Assembly: GCA_036927565.1 (NCBI GenBank)
Contig: JAYESD010000008.1
Coordinates: 21,966,100 to 22,030,099, forward strand
DNA from: Tuctoria greenei
Lineage: Eukaryota; Streptophyta; Magnoliopsida; Poales; Poaceae
DNA: 64,000 nucleotides
Reading direction: 5' to 3'
In this document: positions 20,998-30,202 of the stretch, in pieces
Layout: every line of letters starts with the position of its first letter
Position numbering within the stretch: the first letter of the stretch is position 1
The notes under the pieces: model-generated
The model's input: only the letters and a program-made list of their open reading frames with translations
What the model was told of the DNA's origin: nothing
Databases searched by the model: none
Made by a program: the position numbers and the translations under genes

Positions 20998-21236
20998 TTG
21001 TAGCACAGACAGTTGTTGAGCATCTGCAAAGCATCAGCAGAGAAATTGTTCTCATGGTAAAGGATATGGTAGTGAGCTGGTGTGCTTGTCCCCTGAAAAA
21101 ACAAACAATTTACATTTCACTGATGCATTTATAGCCTGATTTTAGCATAGGTACCTTAATTCCATGTAGAAATCAAACTCACTGGGATGACAAATGCTAG
21201 TGTCAACCACAGTTCGAAAAGTTTCAAGGGTTTGTG
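20998..21236 (-). pseudogene. Argonaute PIWI-domain fragment captured in CACTA C
   Basis: Minus strand, two exons. The first (to 21155) reads TVVDTSICHPSEFDFY, then after loss of some bases GIK at an AG|GTACC donor. The second (21092-20998, acceptor TTTCAG, donor AA|GTAAGC) reads GTSTPAHYHILYHEN, then NFSADALQMLNNCLCY. This is the end of the PIWI domain of plant AGO proteins (VVDxxICHPxEFDFY...GTSRPxHYHVLxDEN), including the His of the slicer active site. The deletion before GIK shifts the frame. Nothing upstream (MID, PAZ) or the final exon is present. It is a captured fragment, perhaps transcribed but not a protein of normal function. Confidence 0.8.
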
Positions 21237-21419
21237 AATCAGAATTCATTATATACATTGATAGTCAAAACAAATACATTACTTCTACATTGGATATAAA
21301 CAAGGAAGATGAATGTATACTGTAACAAAAATTCTCCCTTTGGATCAATGACTTCATTAACGATGAGCCTTCATTGGACATCATCAAATTAAATAAAATC
21401 ACTAGAATGCACGCTCTGA

Positions 21420-21840
21420 GGGCAGGGTCGAGGCGGCGGCGTGCTCCGGGGGCAGGGGACGCGGCGGCATGCTCCGAGACGAGCTGGCGGAGGTGCTGGA
21501 GTGGCGGTTCCTCAACTCTCTGATGACAGCAGGCCGACGTGCTCCGGGGACAGGGAGAACATTTCCACTTATGTGAAGGTGGCGGCATGCTCATACCAAT
21601 TACCGAGGTTGGGGACGAGGCGACGGTGTGCTCCGGGGACACGGGACGAGACGGCATGCTCCAGCATGCTCAACTCTTTGATGACGAAGGTCGGGGTTGA
21701 TGGCGGGGGAGGGGTCGACGTCGGCAGCGTGAAAATGATGAAGAGCGAATTGAGAAAGAGGGACCACAGTGGCGTGCTCTGGGGACAGGGGATGAGGCGG
21801 CGTGCTCCAGCGTGGTCAACTCTCTGATGACGCGAAGGTC
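21420..21840. repeat. GC-rich tandem repeats in CACTA C
   Basis: Four to five diverged units of about 85 bp, each with GGCG(G)CGTGCTCC(G/A)GGG(G)ACAGGG and TCAACTCT(C/T)TGATGAC. A neighbouring duplicated segment (CAATGACTTCATTAA(T/C)GATGA) occurs at 20821 and 21343, next to the AGO fragment and before this array. No protein domain. Confidence 0.55.
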
Positions 21841-21989
21841 GGGGTTGACGGCGGTGGCGTGCTTAGGATATGTGGTTTATAGGTCGAGAGAGCGTGTGAC
21901 AGCTAAAATTTTTCGCCAAATGTTGGGATAGAGCGTGCGATGGATAATTTTTTTTGCATAAATCGGAGACGCAGAAATTTAAGGCGTGT

Positions 21990-22800
21990 ATGTCATTATT
22001 TTGTGGCCCTGGACACGCCGCAGTGTCCTAGATGCACCACGGTGTGCTGAAGCCAGGAACAACATCCAAGACATTACGACATGTCGAACTGGCAACTGTG
22101 CGCCATGCCTTATATGGTCATTGCATTGTGCTCGGCTTTATGAGGTGGAACAAAAGATCTTCGGCGTAAATCGGAGATGAGCCAACGGAAGGCGTGTCTT
22201 GCATTAATGGACACGATGGAGTGTCCTAGACGTGCCACGGCTTGCTGAAGCCAGGACCAACATCCAGGACATTCCATTTGCTGAAGCCAGGAACAAAAAT
22301 TGGAGACGGACGTATATAACGCACATCTCGCATTAGCTCTTCTGACATGAGCATCAAGAATGGGATACGGGCATATATAACGCCCGTATCGCACTATTTT
22401 GTCGGTAGAACGGGCATCCAATATGTGAAAGATGTGCAACGATATGCTGAAGCAAGGAACATCTTTCGCATACTGCAACTGTATGCAATGCCTTATATGA
22501 TCGTTGCAACGCGCTTAGCTTTCCGCGGTGGGACAAAAGATCTTTAGCGTAAATCGGAGACGGGGCAACGAAAGGCACGTCTCACATTAATTTGTGGTCA
22601 AACGGGCATGCCGTATGTCAAAGATGCGCCACGGTGTGCTTGGGCCAGGAACATCTTTGGCATCCGGGAATGTCCAACTGGCAATTGTGCACAATTCCTT
22701 ATACAATCGTTGCAAAGTGCTCAGCTTTACGAGGTGGGACAAAAGATTTTCGGAACAAATCAGAGACGGGATCTCAGGTATCTGAGACACTCCCTTCTAA
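21990..22800. repeat. About 200-bp tandem repeats, four copies, in CACTA C
   Basis: Units start near 22005, 22208, 22405 and 22600. Each contains a GGTGTGCTGAAGCCAGGAAC-like segment, AACTG(G)CAA(T/C)TGTGC, TTATA(T/C)(G/A)(A/G)TCGTTGCA and AAAAGATCTT(C/T)(G/A)GCGTAAATC. Copies differ at many positions. Short ORFs in several frames are products of the repeat. Confidence 0.65.
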
Positions 22801-23035
22801 AGTTTGTCTCTCATGCACTCTTCACATTGCCACTCGCACGACATCGTGAACCATTGCAGGGATAAACAAACACAATGACATTTCAATTCACGGATTAATT
22901 GAAATTCAGGGATAAACAAACACAATGACATTGCAATTCATACATAATTTGCAACTCAATGAATTTCATAGTTCATACATTGTGTGCCCTCTAAACTAAT
23001 TTCGAGTCTAAACTTATTCCTAATGCTCCCATCGA

Positions 23036-23841
23036 TCAATCTAAACTGTACCATCCAGCTTGCTCCTGAACACGTCTCTTATATTGTCCTAGATACTGAA
23101 AATATTGACATTCTTTAAATTAACAAATGTCGAAGGAGGAATGAATAACCTACGTTGGTCACTAACACAAAATATCTAACCTTGATAAGTAGATTATAGC
23201 AGTCATTTTCAACATCGGGCGCATTTGGCTGATGCAGCAAATGCTGAACTTCAAGTAGTATAGTTTTGATTGTAAAACCAGTGCACCACCCCTACGAAAT
23301 ATCAATTTAAGCAACATAATAAACTAGTTCAAATAAGTTCATCAACAATTACTAATTACATGAGCAAACTAGGTCTATCTTACAGTCCCTTGATCAAGAA
23401 TCCCAATGCAGAGTGCTCCTGATCGATAGACATTTGGGTGAAAAAAACCACTTGGAAAGGCACATCTTGGAGGAACCAATGGATAGTCCTCTGATAAGGA
23501 TATTGTCAGGGGGTAGTAACCATCTTCCTAGTCAGTCTACAAAGGAAAATCTTAATAGGAGGACGATGGTTAAACTCATATTGTGCTTGTTCTTCATGAC
23601 TTACCCCTTCTTTACCGGGGACGATGCACTGCCACTTCAATAAATCTCCCGATTCTGGCTTCGCAGAGAACCCTACGCAGACGGAAAAACAATACTAAAG
23701 TTAAGTTCATCAGTCCATTGCAGATCTACATATATACAACTATGCAGCTGGTGTGCCATATGTACATACATGAGGATGATTCTTGTGCCACACCATGCGC
23801 TCCTCCTTCAGTCGGCTACGCGCCAAGCCGATACCAGCCAT
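23036..23841 (-). pseudogene. SUMO-conjugating enzyme E2 (SCE1/UBC9) gene copy in CACTA C
   Basis: Five exons on the minus strand: 23841-23770 (MAGIGLARSRLKEERMVWHK, NHPH), 23672-23605 (AKPESGDLLKWQCIVPGKEG), 23537-23385 (GYYPLTISLSEDYPLVPPRC, FPSGFFHPNVY, SGALCIGILDQG), 23291-23181 (GFTIKTILLEVQHLLHQPN) and 23095-23036 (QYKRRVQEQAG, stop). This follows plant SCE1 along its whole 160-residue length, with the HPN motif and the active-site Cys kept. SCE1 takes SUMO from the E1 enzyme and passes it to target lysines in the nucleus. Defects: TGG of the TDWE segment is TAG (23531-23529), and the exon 1-2 junction is one base out of phase with the usual donor (a second GT four bases on would restore it). 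Splice signals of the other introns are good. Best read as a captured, recently decayed gene copy. Confidence 0.88.
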
Positions 23842-23999
23842 GAACAGTGACGACGACGAGGAGGACGACGACAACGACGACGACGAGGACGTCGGTGATG
23901 ACGACGACGAGGACGGCGACGACGATGACAATGGCGATGGCGAACAGAGGAAGCGGTCGCACTGGAGTTGGTCGATTAGTAATAAAGGATCACTGGAGG

Positions 24000-24345
24000 C
24001 GAAGAAGAGACAAGGGAGATAAATGCGAGACGCGTGTTAAGTTAAAGAGTGTCTTCCATTGTCGAAGAGATAAAGAGACGAGGGAGATAAATGCAAGACG
24101 CACTATAACAAAGAGAGACGCGCGCTAATCTAAAGCGCGTCTTCCATGGTCAAAAGAGAGACACGCGACACATGGTCCGCGGAGAACTTAATTTCAGCAG
24201 CGTGGTGCAGAGACATGTGCAACGTCCTTGCGCGAACTTTCGTTTCCCAAGGCGGTATCGATGCGTCCCATCATTATATCAATGTGCGGGAAACCAACTG
24301 CTCCCTTGACGACTCCACGCGGACGTGCCATCACTAGTCAGTTCT
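24000..24345. other. Spacer of CACTA C with GAGACGCG motifs
   Basis: Between the SCE1 copy and the 24418 ORF. Contains several AGACGCG motifs of the subterminal type; no supported gene. Confidence 0.4.
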
Positions 24346-24417
24346 CCACAAGCGCGTCGCTGACTTTGAATCCTCTTCTTTTCTTCGTCTTCTCCGCCCC
24401 GACGACCCACCACCACC

Positions 24418-24903
24418 ATGGATGACCTTCCGCCGCCAAGCCCTCCGAGGGAGCCACCGTGCAAGAAATTGTGCTACAGCTCTCCCGTGAGGTTCAACAC
24501 CGAGCAACACCTCCTTATGGCGCAAGAGGCTTACAACAATACATCTCGCGCCATGAGTTCCTTGGGGCTAGGTACCATCGGCCACTACCTATTCGCCCTC
24601 ACGGGGGTAGCCGATCTTCTCGAGATTCTGTTCGTGACGATGGCCCAGGTGCTTGGCCCCAAGGGCCGCATAAACCTGGTGGAGGCTGCGGAGAGCAACC
24701 TCGTTTTCGGGTTGCACCGCTGGTGCAGTCGGTGCAGCCGGCCTAGGCTCCTGTTGCACTGGCGCCGAAGTCGTCACCGGAGGATGAGGAGGAGGAGGAG
24801 GAGGAAGAGGAGGAGGAGGAGGAGGAGGAGGAGGAGGAGGAGGAGGAGGAGGAGGAGGAGGAGGAGGAGGAGGAGGAGGAGGAGGAGTAGGAGTAGGATT
24901 TAG
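24418..24903 (+). CDS. Unknown small ORF with GAG-repeat tail in CACTA C
   Basis: Begins MDDLPPPSPPREPPCKKLCY in good start context (ACCACCATGGATG), preceded by a CT-rich leader. It continues through a mildly hydrophobic ALTGVADLLEILFVTMAQVLG, then runs into a long GAG/AGG triplet repeat read as poly-Arg. Only the first 100 residues look like protein. A diverged second copy lies 950 bp downstream (25365). No domain is recognised; it may be a further captured host exon. The GAG tract may read as Glu in another frame if a frameshift occurred before it. Confidence 0.4.
   Translation: MDDLPPPSPPREPPCKKLCYSSPVRFNTEQHLLMAQEAYNNTSRAMSSLGLGTIGHYLFALTGVADLLEILFVTMAQVLGPKGRINLVEAAESNLVFGLHRWCSRCSRPRLLLHWRRSRHRRMRRRRRRKRRRRRRRRRRRRRRRRRRRRRRRRRRSRSRI
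24778..24892. repeat. (GAG)n trinucleotide repeat
   Basis: About 35 nearly perfect GAG/AGG triplets, followed by TAGGAGTAGG and ATTTAG. A shorter related acidic or Gln-rich tract ends the copy at 25620-25710. Confidence 0.9.
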
Positions 24904-25339
24904 TTTTTCTTTGTTATTTTTAGTTGCTTCTGTTTTGTAAATTATTGTTAATGAATGAAAACTATCTTTGTTCATCTATGTGATTGAATATTGTCTTGTG
25001 TGTTATTCAACTATGTGAATGAATGAATGAATGTGTAGTTTGTTCATCGTGTTCCTCAGGTATCAAATGGAAGGATTTGATTATATTCGCTACAAGAGAA
25101 TGATTTAGTTATCAAGTGAGATGTCTGATATCAACAGTGAACCGAAGCAAAATGGAAAAAATCATGAAGCTAAAGGTGATGTGTGGAATCGGAGACGCGC
25201 TTTCTGTTAGAGAATGTCTCTATTTTTTTAGAAGAGAGGGAGATGTCGGTCATAGGAGACGCGCTTCACAGCAAAGCTCGTCTCCATTTTGCGTTACAGC
25301 ACATACCTTATATAAGGTGCCATCAGTCTCTCCCCCTCG

Positions 25340-25720
25340 CTTCGTTCCGCTCACACAACCCACCATGGCCAACGTTCCCCGCCAAGCCCGCCGAGAGAGC
25401 CACCCCACAAGAAACAGTGTTGCCGCTCCCCCGAGAGGCTCAACAAAGAGCTACTGAAGATGCTGTTCGACAAGTTGTTTGACCAGTTCCAAAGGCTGCT
25501 CGAGACAATAGCCAAGGTGATCAGTGCCGAGGGCCTAGTATCCTAGTGGCGGCGATGGCGAGGAACCTCGGTTGCGAGGTTCCATCGCCAGATCTGAACT
25601 AGCCAGAGCAAGCGGTGGGGCAACCGGAGCAACTGGAGCAGCCAGAGCAACCGACGGAGCAGCCGAAGCAACCGGCAGAGCAGTCAGAGCAGCCTAAGGA
25701 GGAGTAGGGGTAGGAGGAGT
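25340..25720 (+). pseudogene. Diverged copy of the 24418 ORF
   Basis: After a leader like that of the first copy (CTCACACAACCCACCATGGCC), the frame that aligns with it reads PPREPPHKKQCC and then LLKMLFDKLFDQFQRLLETI. A stop comes near 25543, after which come GCCAGAGCAACC-type repeats and GGAGGAGTAGGATTTAG, identical to the end of the first copy. The first ATG lies in a different frame from the conserved part, so this copy is broken. Confidence 0.45.
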
Positions 25721-26217
25721 AGGATTTAGGTTTTCTTTTGTTGTTAGCTGATGTTTTTCTTTTCTTGTATCTTGTACTTCTTTCTTGTGTTTTATAATAT
25801 ATTTGTTATCTGTGATCAATTGTGTGAATGATTGAATGTGTTATCTGTGTTCATCTGTGTGATGAATATTTTGTGTGTTCAACTGTGAATGAATGTGGTC
25901 ATCGTTCAGAGTCGTGTTCTTGTATGTCTGTAAGCGAAGACAAAGGAGACAAACTTTCAGTAAAGAACGTCTCATTTCACTCCCTTATAGGAGATGCATT
26001 GTGTTAGAAGTGCGTCTCCCATTTGTCCAGAGAGTAGGCCCGTCTCAGATCCATACTTAACTGAGACGAGCTGTAATGTAACATGTCTCCTTGAACGTTC
26101 AACCGAACCATATCTGATCCTCACTGAAGTGGGCTCGTCTCGCTTAAGCTTATGAGAGACGGCCTCCTTTGAGCGCGTCACCCATCTTTGTCTCCTATTT
26201 GAGTTTCTTACATAGTG

Positions 26218-28332
26218 TGCCCTGAAGCACTTATAAAGGGAAGAAACTTCTTTGCTTGATGGAACTAAGTGTGACAAAATACACGCTTGTGTGAACCATT
26301 GTATTCTGTATCACAAAGAGCATGAGCTTGCAACTAGATGCCCCATCTGCGGTGTCAGTAGATACACAAAGGACTACAATCACCAGTCTGTTATCAATAT
26401 GAATAAGACCCAGAAGAATAAGATGTTTATTATTGGCCCTGAAGGTGACGATGATGATACTTATGATGATGCAGGCAGGAAGATTAGGAGAAAAATTCCT
26501 GCCTTGGTGATGTGGTACCTTCTAGTAATTGATCACTTGAAGCGTTTGTTCTCAAACCCTAGGGAGACTGAACTTATACGTTGGCATTTCGAGCAGCGCA
26601 GGAATAATGAAAAACATATTCGACACCCTAGTGATGCAACCTAGTGGAGAAATTTTGATATTCAGTATCCAAAATTTCAAAGGAAATAAAAAATGTAAGG
26701 TTTGCCTTGGGTACAGACGGAATGAATCCGTTTGGTGAAAAAAAGGAGCATACACAGCACATGGCCCGTGGTCTTAACGATGTACAATCTACCGACGTGG
26801 TTGTGTCACAAAAAGAAATATATTTTGTTATCTGTTCTTATCCAAGGTCCGAAACAACCCAACTTCGAAATTGATGTGTTCTTGGAATCTTTAATGGAGG
26901 ATATGGTGAAATTGTTGAATGAAGGGGTACGTACATGGGATGAGTACAAGCAGGAGTATTTCACGCTAAAAGAAATGGTATTCATTACTGTGTATGATTA
27001 CCCCGTACTGTTTACATTATCAAGACAAATGAAAGGGAAGAAATGTTCTGTAAGGTGCGTGGATGGAACTGGATTTCTATATCTCACTTCATCCAGAAAG
27101 ACGGTGTACATGAGACACCGGCGATTCTTGACAGATACACACAAGTATCGGAAGATGAAAGAACAATTTGATAACAAAATCGAAAAAGATACTGCACCAA
27201 AACCTTACAGTGAAAATCTCATGTTCAAAATGGTCAAGAACATTCATATTGCTTTCGGTAAGGCAAAAAATGTAAAAGAATAAAGAGAAAGAAAAGTACA
27301 TCTTTGGGTGATACAACTGACATGACTTTCAAGAAACAATCAATTTTTTTAAGTATCTTCCGTATTGGAAGAACCTGGAATTTTGCCATAGTATTGATTT
27401 GATGCACGTTACAAAGAATGTATTTGACAACATCATTGGGACCTTGCTGGACATGCCAAAGAAAACAAAGGACGGATTAAAATCACATATGGACCTATTA
27501 AATCTTGACATGAGACCAGAGCTTCACCCAGTAGAAACGGCAAACGGGAAGCATTACCTTTCCCCAGCCAGCTACAACTTGACACTACAAGAGAAACAAG
27601 CAATTTGCGAATGCTTGCATGGGATCAGAGTGCCCACGAGTTTCTCATTCAATATCTGCAAACTAGTTTTGATGAAAAACTTGTCTTTATTCAGCTATAA
27701 TTCTCACGACTGTCACATGATATTGACAGTGTTCCTTGACATTGTAATAAGGGTTATCAAAACCTGAGCATATAAAAGTTGTCATCACACATTTGTGTTA
27801 CTTCTTCAATGCAATATCGCAAAAGATGATAGCACGTGAAGACTTAGACTACTTGAAAATGTACATCATCGAGACTATGTGCAATCTTGAGATGTGTTTC
27901 CCACCATTCCTTTTTGATATGCAAGTACACATAATCATACATTTTTTGATCAGATAAAAGCATTAGAGTCACTATATTTACATCATATGTTTCCGCTGGA
28001 GAGATATTTCAGAGTATTAAAAGGTTATGTGTGGAACTGTGCTCACCCAGAGGATTCAGTTATGGAAGGATACACCACTGAAGAAGTGATTGAAGGTTGC
28101 ACTGGTTACATCAAAGATGAAAAACCAATAGGTGTGCCTATACCAGTACATGAGGGTAGACAACGTGGGAGAGGCAAACTGGGTAAGAAAACTTTTATCG
28201 TTCAAGATTACAATAATGTACATCGTGCCCATTTTGGTGTACTACAACAACTCACAATAGCTGGGTCATACATCGAGGAACACCAAATTGAGCTTCAAAA
28301 AAAAACCAAGACCACAGAGAGGACTGGATCAT
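26218..28332 (+). pseudogene. CACTA B: TNP2-type transposase, central segment
   Basis: Resumes right after element C. KIHACVNHCILYHKEHELAT and RCPICGVSRYTKD form the TNP2 zinc-like region; then RRKIPALVMWYLLVIDHLKR, TELIRWHF, and (frame change) GTDGMNPFG, the conserved catalytic-Asp region near 26712-26738. WPVVLTMYNLPTWLC, LIQGPKQPN, YMRHRRFL, then MMHVTKNVFDNIIGTLLDMP and KTKDGLKSHMDL with LHPVE follow. At the end come FPLERYFRVLKGYVWNCAHP and a DUF4218-like tail. Several stops and frameshifts are present. The segment ends at ATCAT, the Athila target site; the C-terminal part is at 63370. Confidence 0.88.
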
Positions 28333-30064
28333 TGTTGACGACTATTATATACCAATTTCATCCGTCAATTTAACTCAATTATATGAAGGATTTGTCATTT
28401 CTTGCACACATCACCTTTCTATCTAACCCAATTCCACTTGGACTTGGAGAAATATGTGTATGCAACATTTTATGCTGGAAATGAGGAAATGTAGAGGGAC
28501 CAATCCTATAAAATATCATCCCAGCCAATCAGGCGACAACACGTGGCATCCCATGGATCAAATGGCCCACAAATAGAAGTATCCAAGGAGATCCAACAGT
28601 GTATCACCCATATACATCAATGGGACCCACCTGGCAGCCACCTGGAGAAAGCACACAAGAAACGGTGCAATGACCAGGTCGGCCGAACCAGGGGGTCGGC
28701 CGACCTGGTCTTTGCACCAAACTCGGTCAGCCTCCACGTGTTGGCTCCTCCCGGCTCCCTGGAGTCAATGGTGAATAATTCGCGCGCTTTTGGTGGCGAG
28801 AACCGACCTCAACACTAGTATAAATAGGACCCCCTACCCCTGACTTCAACACACACCACTTGAGCTTCATCTCTATTGTATACACTATCATCCATAGTCT
28901 TAGAGGAGTTAGGTTGTAGAGAGGAGAGTCTCTAGTCCCAAGTTCAAATTGGGAAAGGAGTAAGGAGTCTCTCTCTTCCCAACCATACATTGGGAAATGT
29001 ATGGCTCATGTATTCTTTCTTGTATTTGTGACTTTATGCATAATAAAGATAGTATCTTTAATCTCTACTTATACATATATTTGGGCAAAACGTTTCTTGT
29101 TTGATTGTGGAGTCCATGTATGTGGAAGGTATAGCTGCTATGACTGTTTCATCATGAACATATCTCATTATCATAGAACTTATAGACCCCCACTATAGTC
29201 TAGTTAATTATAACATAACTAGGTTAGTATGGATAATTATATTGTGTATCAACATTGGTTCAATGATGATTCAATTCATTGCCTTAGGATGGATTGTGCC
29301 TAGGCTCTTAAGGTAATTACTTAATATGCTAGCATGGTGCTAGGATAGCTAAGTAGCATTGGATGTCTCATAGACCCACGGATTGAAGAGGTAGGCAATA
29401 GGTGGTGACAGCCCTATCTGTCCTTTGTAATCCTCCACGTTCGGCTATGCCACAGGCTCTTGGCTGGAGTCGCCCTAGTATTGCTAGGGGTAAGCCCATG
29501 CCTAATGTGTTGAACCACATATCATAAGTATTCATTATTGATCTAGCTTATGAATAATTAGTTTAGACTATGTATATGTACAATAGAGCATAGTAGGAGT
29601 ACCTCAATAACTCTCAACCTTAACTAACCTCTAGGATCCTCTTACCCCCCTTAGACTTGAAAGCTTTTGTGTGTGTCACACTACCTCCATTATTATTTTA
29701 TCCATCCTTACTAAATTCTTACCTAGACATTTCTACCCTTTCCACTTGATGATTGTTATATCTCTTCCCTGCCTTCCTTTGGGATCAAATAAATGACACC
29801 CTTGGGAATACTCTTAAGGGGAAATGCTACAATGATACCTCCGTGCGCTTGCGGAACTCATTATGTGATCCAATAGAACCATTAACAAGCATTTCTGACA
29901 CATCAGTTGGAGATGTTTAGTTAATGGTGCATAAGAAATACCAATAAGCATTTCTAGTGTCTTTGTCGGGGATGATTTGTTAGTATATCTTAGGAGCCGT
30001 CAACAAGCATTTCTGGCGTCGATGCCGGGGATGATTTGTTAGTATATCTTAGGAGCCGTCAACA
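28333..30064 (+). mobile_element. 5' LTR of the Athila-type element
   Basis: Contains a 15-bp-arm palindrome (GACCAGGTCGGCCGA...TCGGCCGACCTGGTC, 28674-28711), TATAAATAG at 28819-28827, and at its 3' end a tandem repeat of about 59 bp that includes PBS-like sequence. The CDS-like stretches in it are not believed. Confidence 0.9.
28819..28827 (+). promoter_or_regulatory. TATA box of the Athila 5' LTR
   Basis: TATAAATAG; the same box is in the 3' LTR near 62120. The transcript would start about 30 bp downstream, in the sequence near AACACACACCACTTGAGC. Confidence 0.65.
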
Positions 30065-30072
30065 AGCATTTC

Positions 30073-30090
30073 TGGCGTCGTTGCCAGGGA
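30073..30090 (+). other. Primer-binding site, tRNA-Asp type
   Basis: TGGCGTCGTTGCCAGGGA, two changes from the Athila/Tat PBS complementary to plant tRNA-Asp (TGGCGCCGTTGCCGGGGA). It lies 9 bp after the LTR end. Confidence 0.75.
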
Positions 30091-30202
30091 AAGCAAATAG
30101 ATATATAACATGACTAAGTGAATAGGATAGAACCCTGGGTAGGACTGTAGTAGGATAACCATTCTTTGTTTTCACATTTTAAATGTTAAAACAGGGTAGT
30201 GT

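Larger units (their letters stand above)
20141..26217. mobile_element. CACTA element C, gene-carrying (Pack-type), inserted in TNP2
   Basis: The ends are CACTACGTAAGAAA (20141) and its inverse TTTCTTACATAGTG (to 26217), a 14-bp terminal inverted repeat with one mismatch. The flanking triplets are TGA and TGC (one mismatch from a 3-bp duplication), and the TNP2 reading frame resumes right after. Subterminal zones (20150-20580 and about 24000-26210) hold many GAGACG/CGTCTC-type motifs. No transposase is encoded. Inside are an Argonaute fragment, an SCE1-like gene, repeats and two related small ORFs. It would have to move with enzymes made elsewhere. Confidence 0.85.

Noticed and set aside
21265..22865. 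Several overlapping ORFs in CACTA C
   Set aside because: They follow tandem repeats in more than one frame and show no domain; only the AGO and SCE1 segments align with known proteins.
23842..23931. Poly-Ser N-terminal extension in frame with the SCE1-like exon 1
   Set aside because: Family members start at the MAG/MSG methionine; the extension is translation of a GAC/GTC-rich simple repeat in the 5' UTR.
24589..24975. Poly-Pro protein on the minus strand over the (GAG)n tract
   Set aside because: Simple translation of a trinucleotide repeat.
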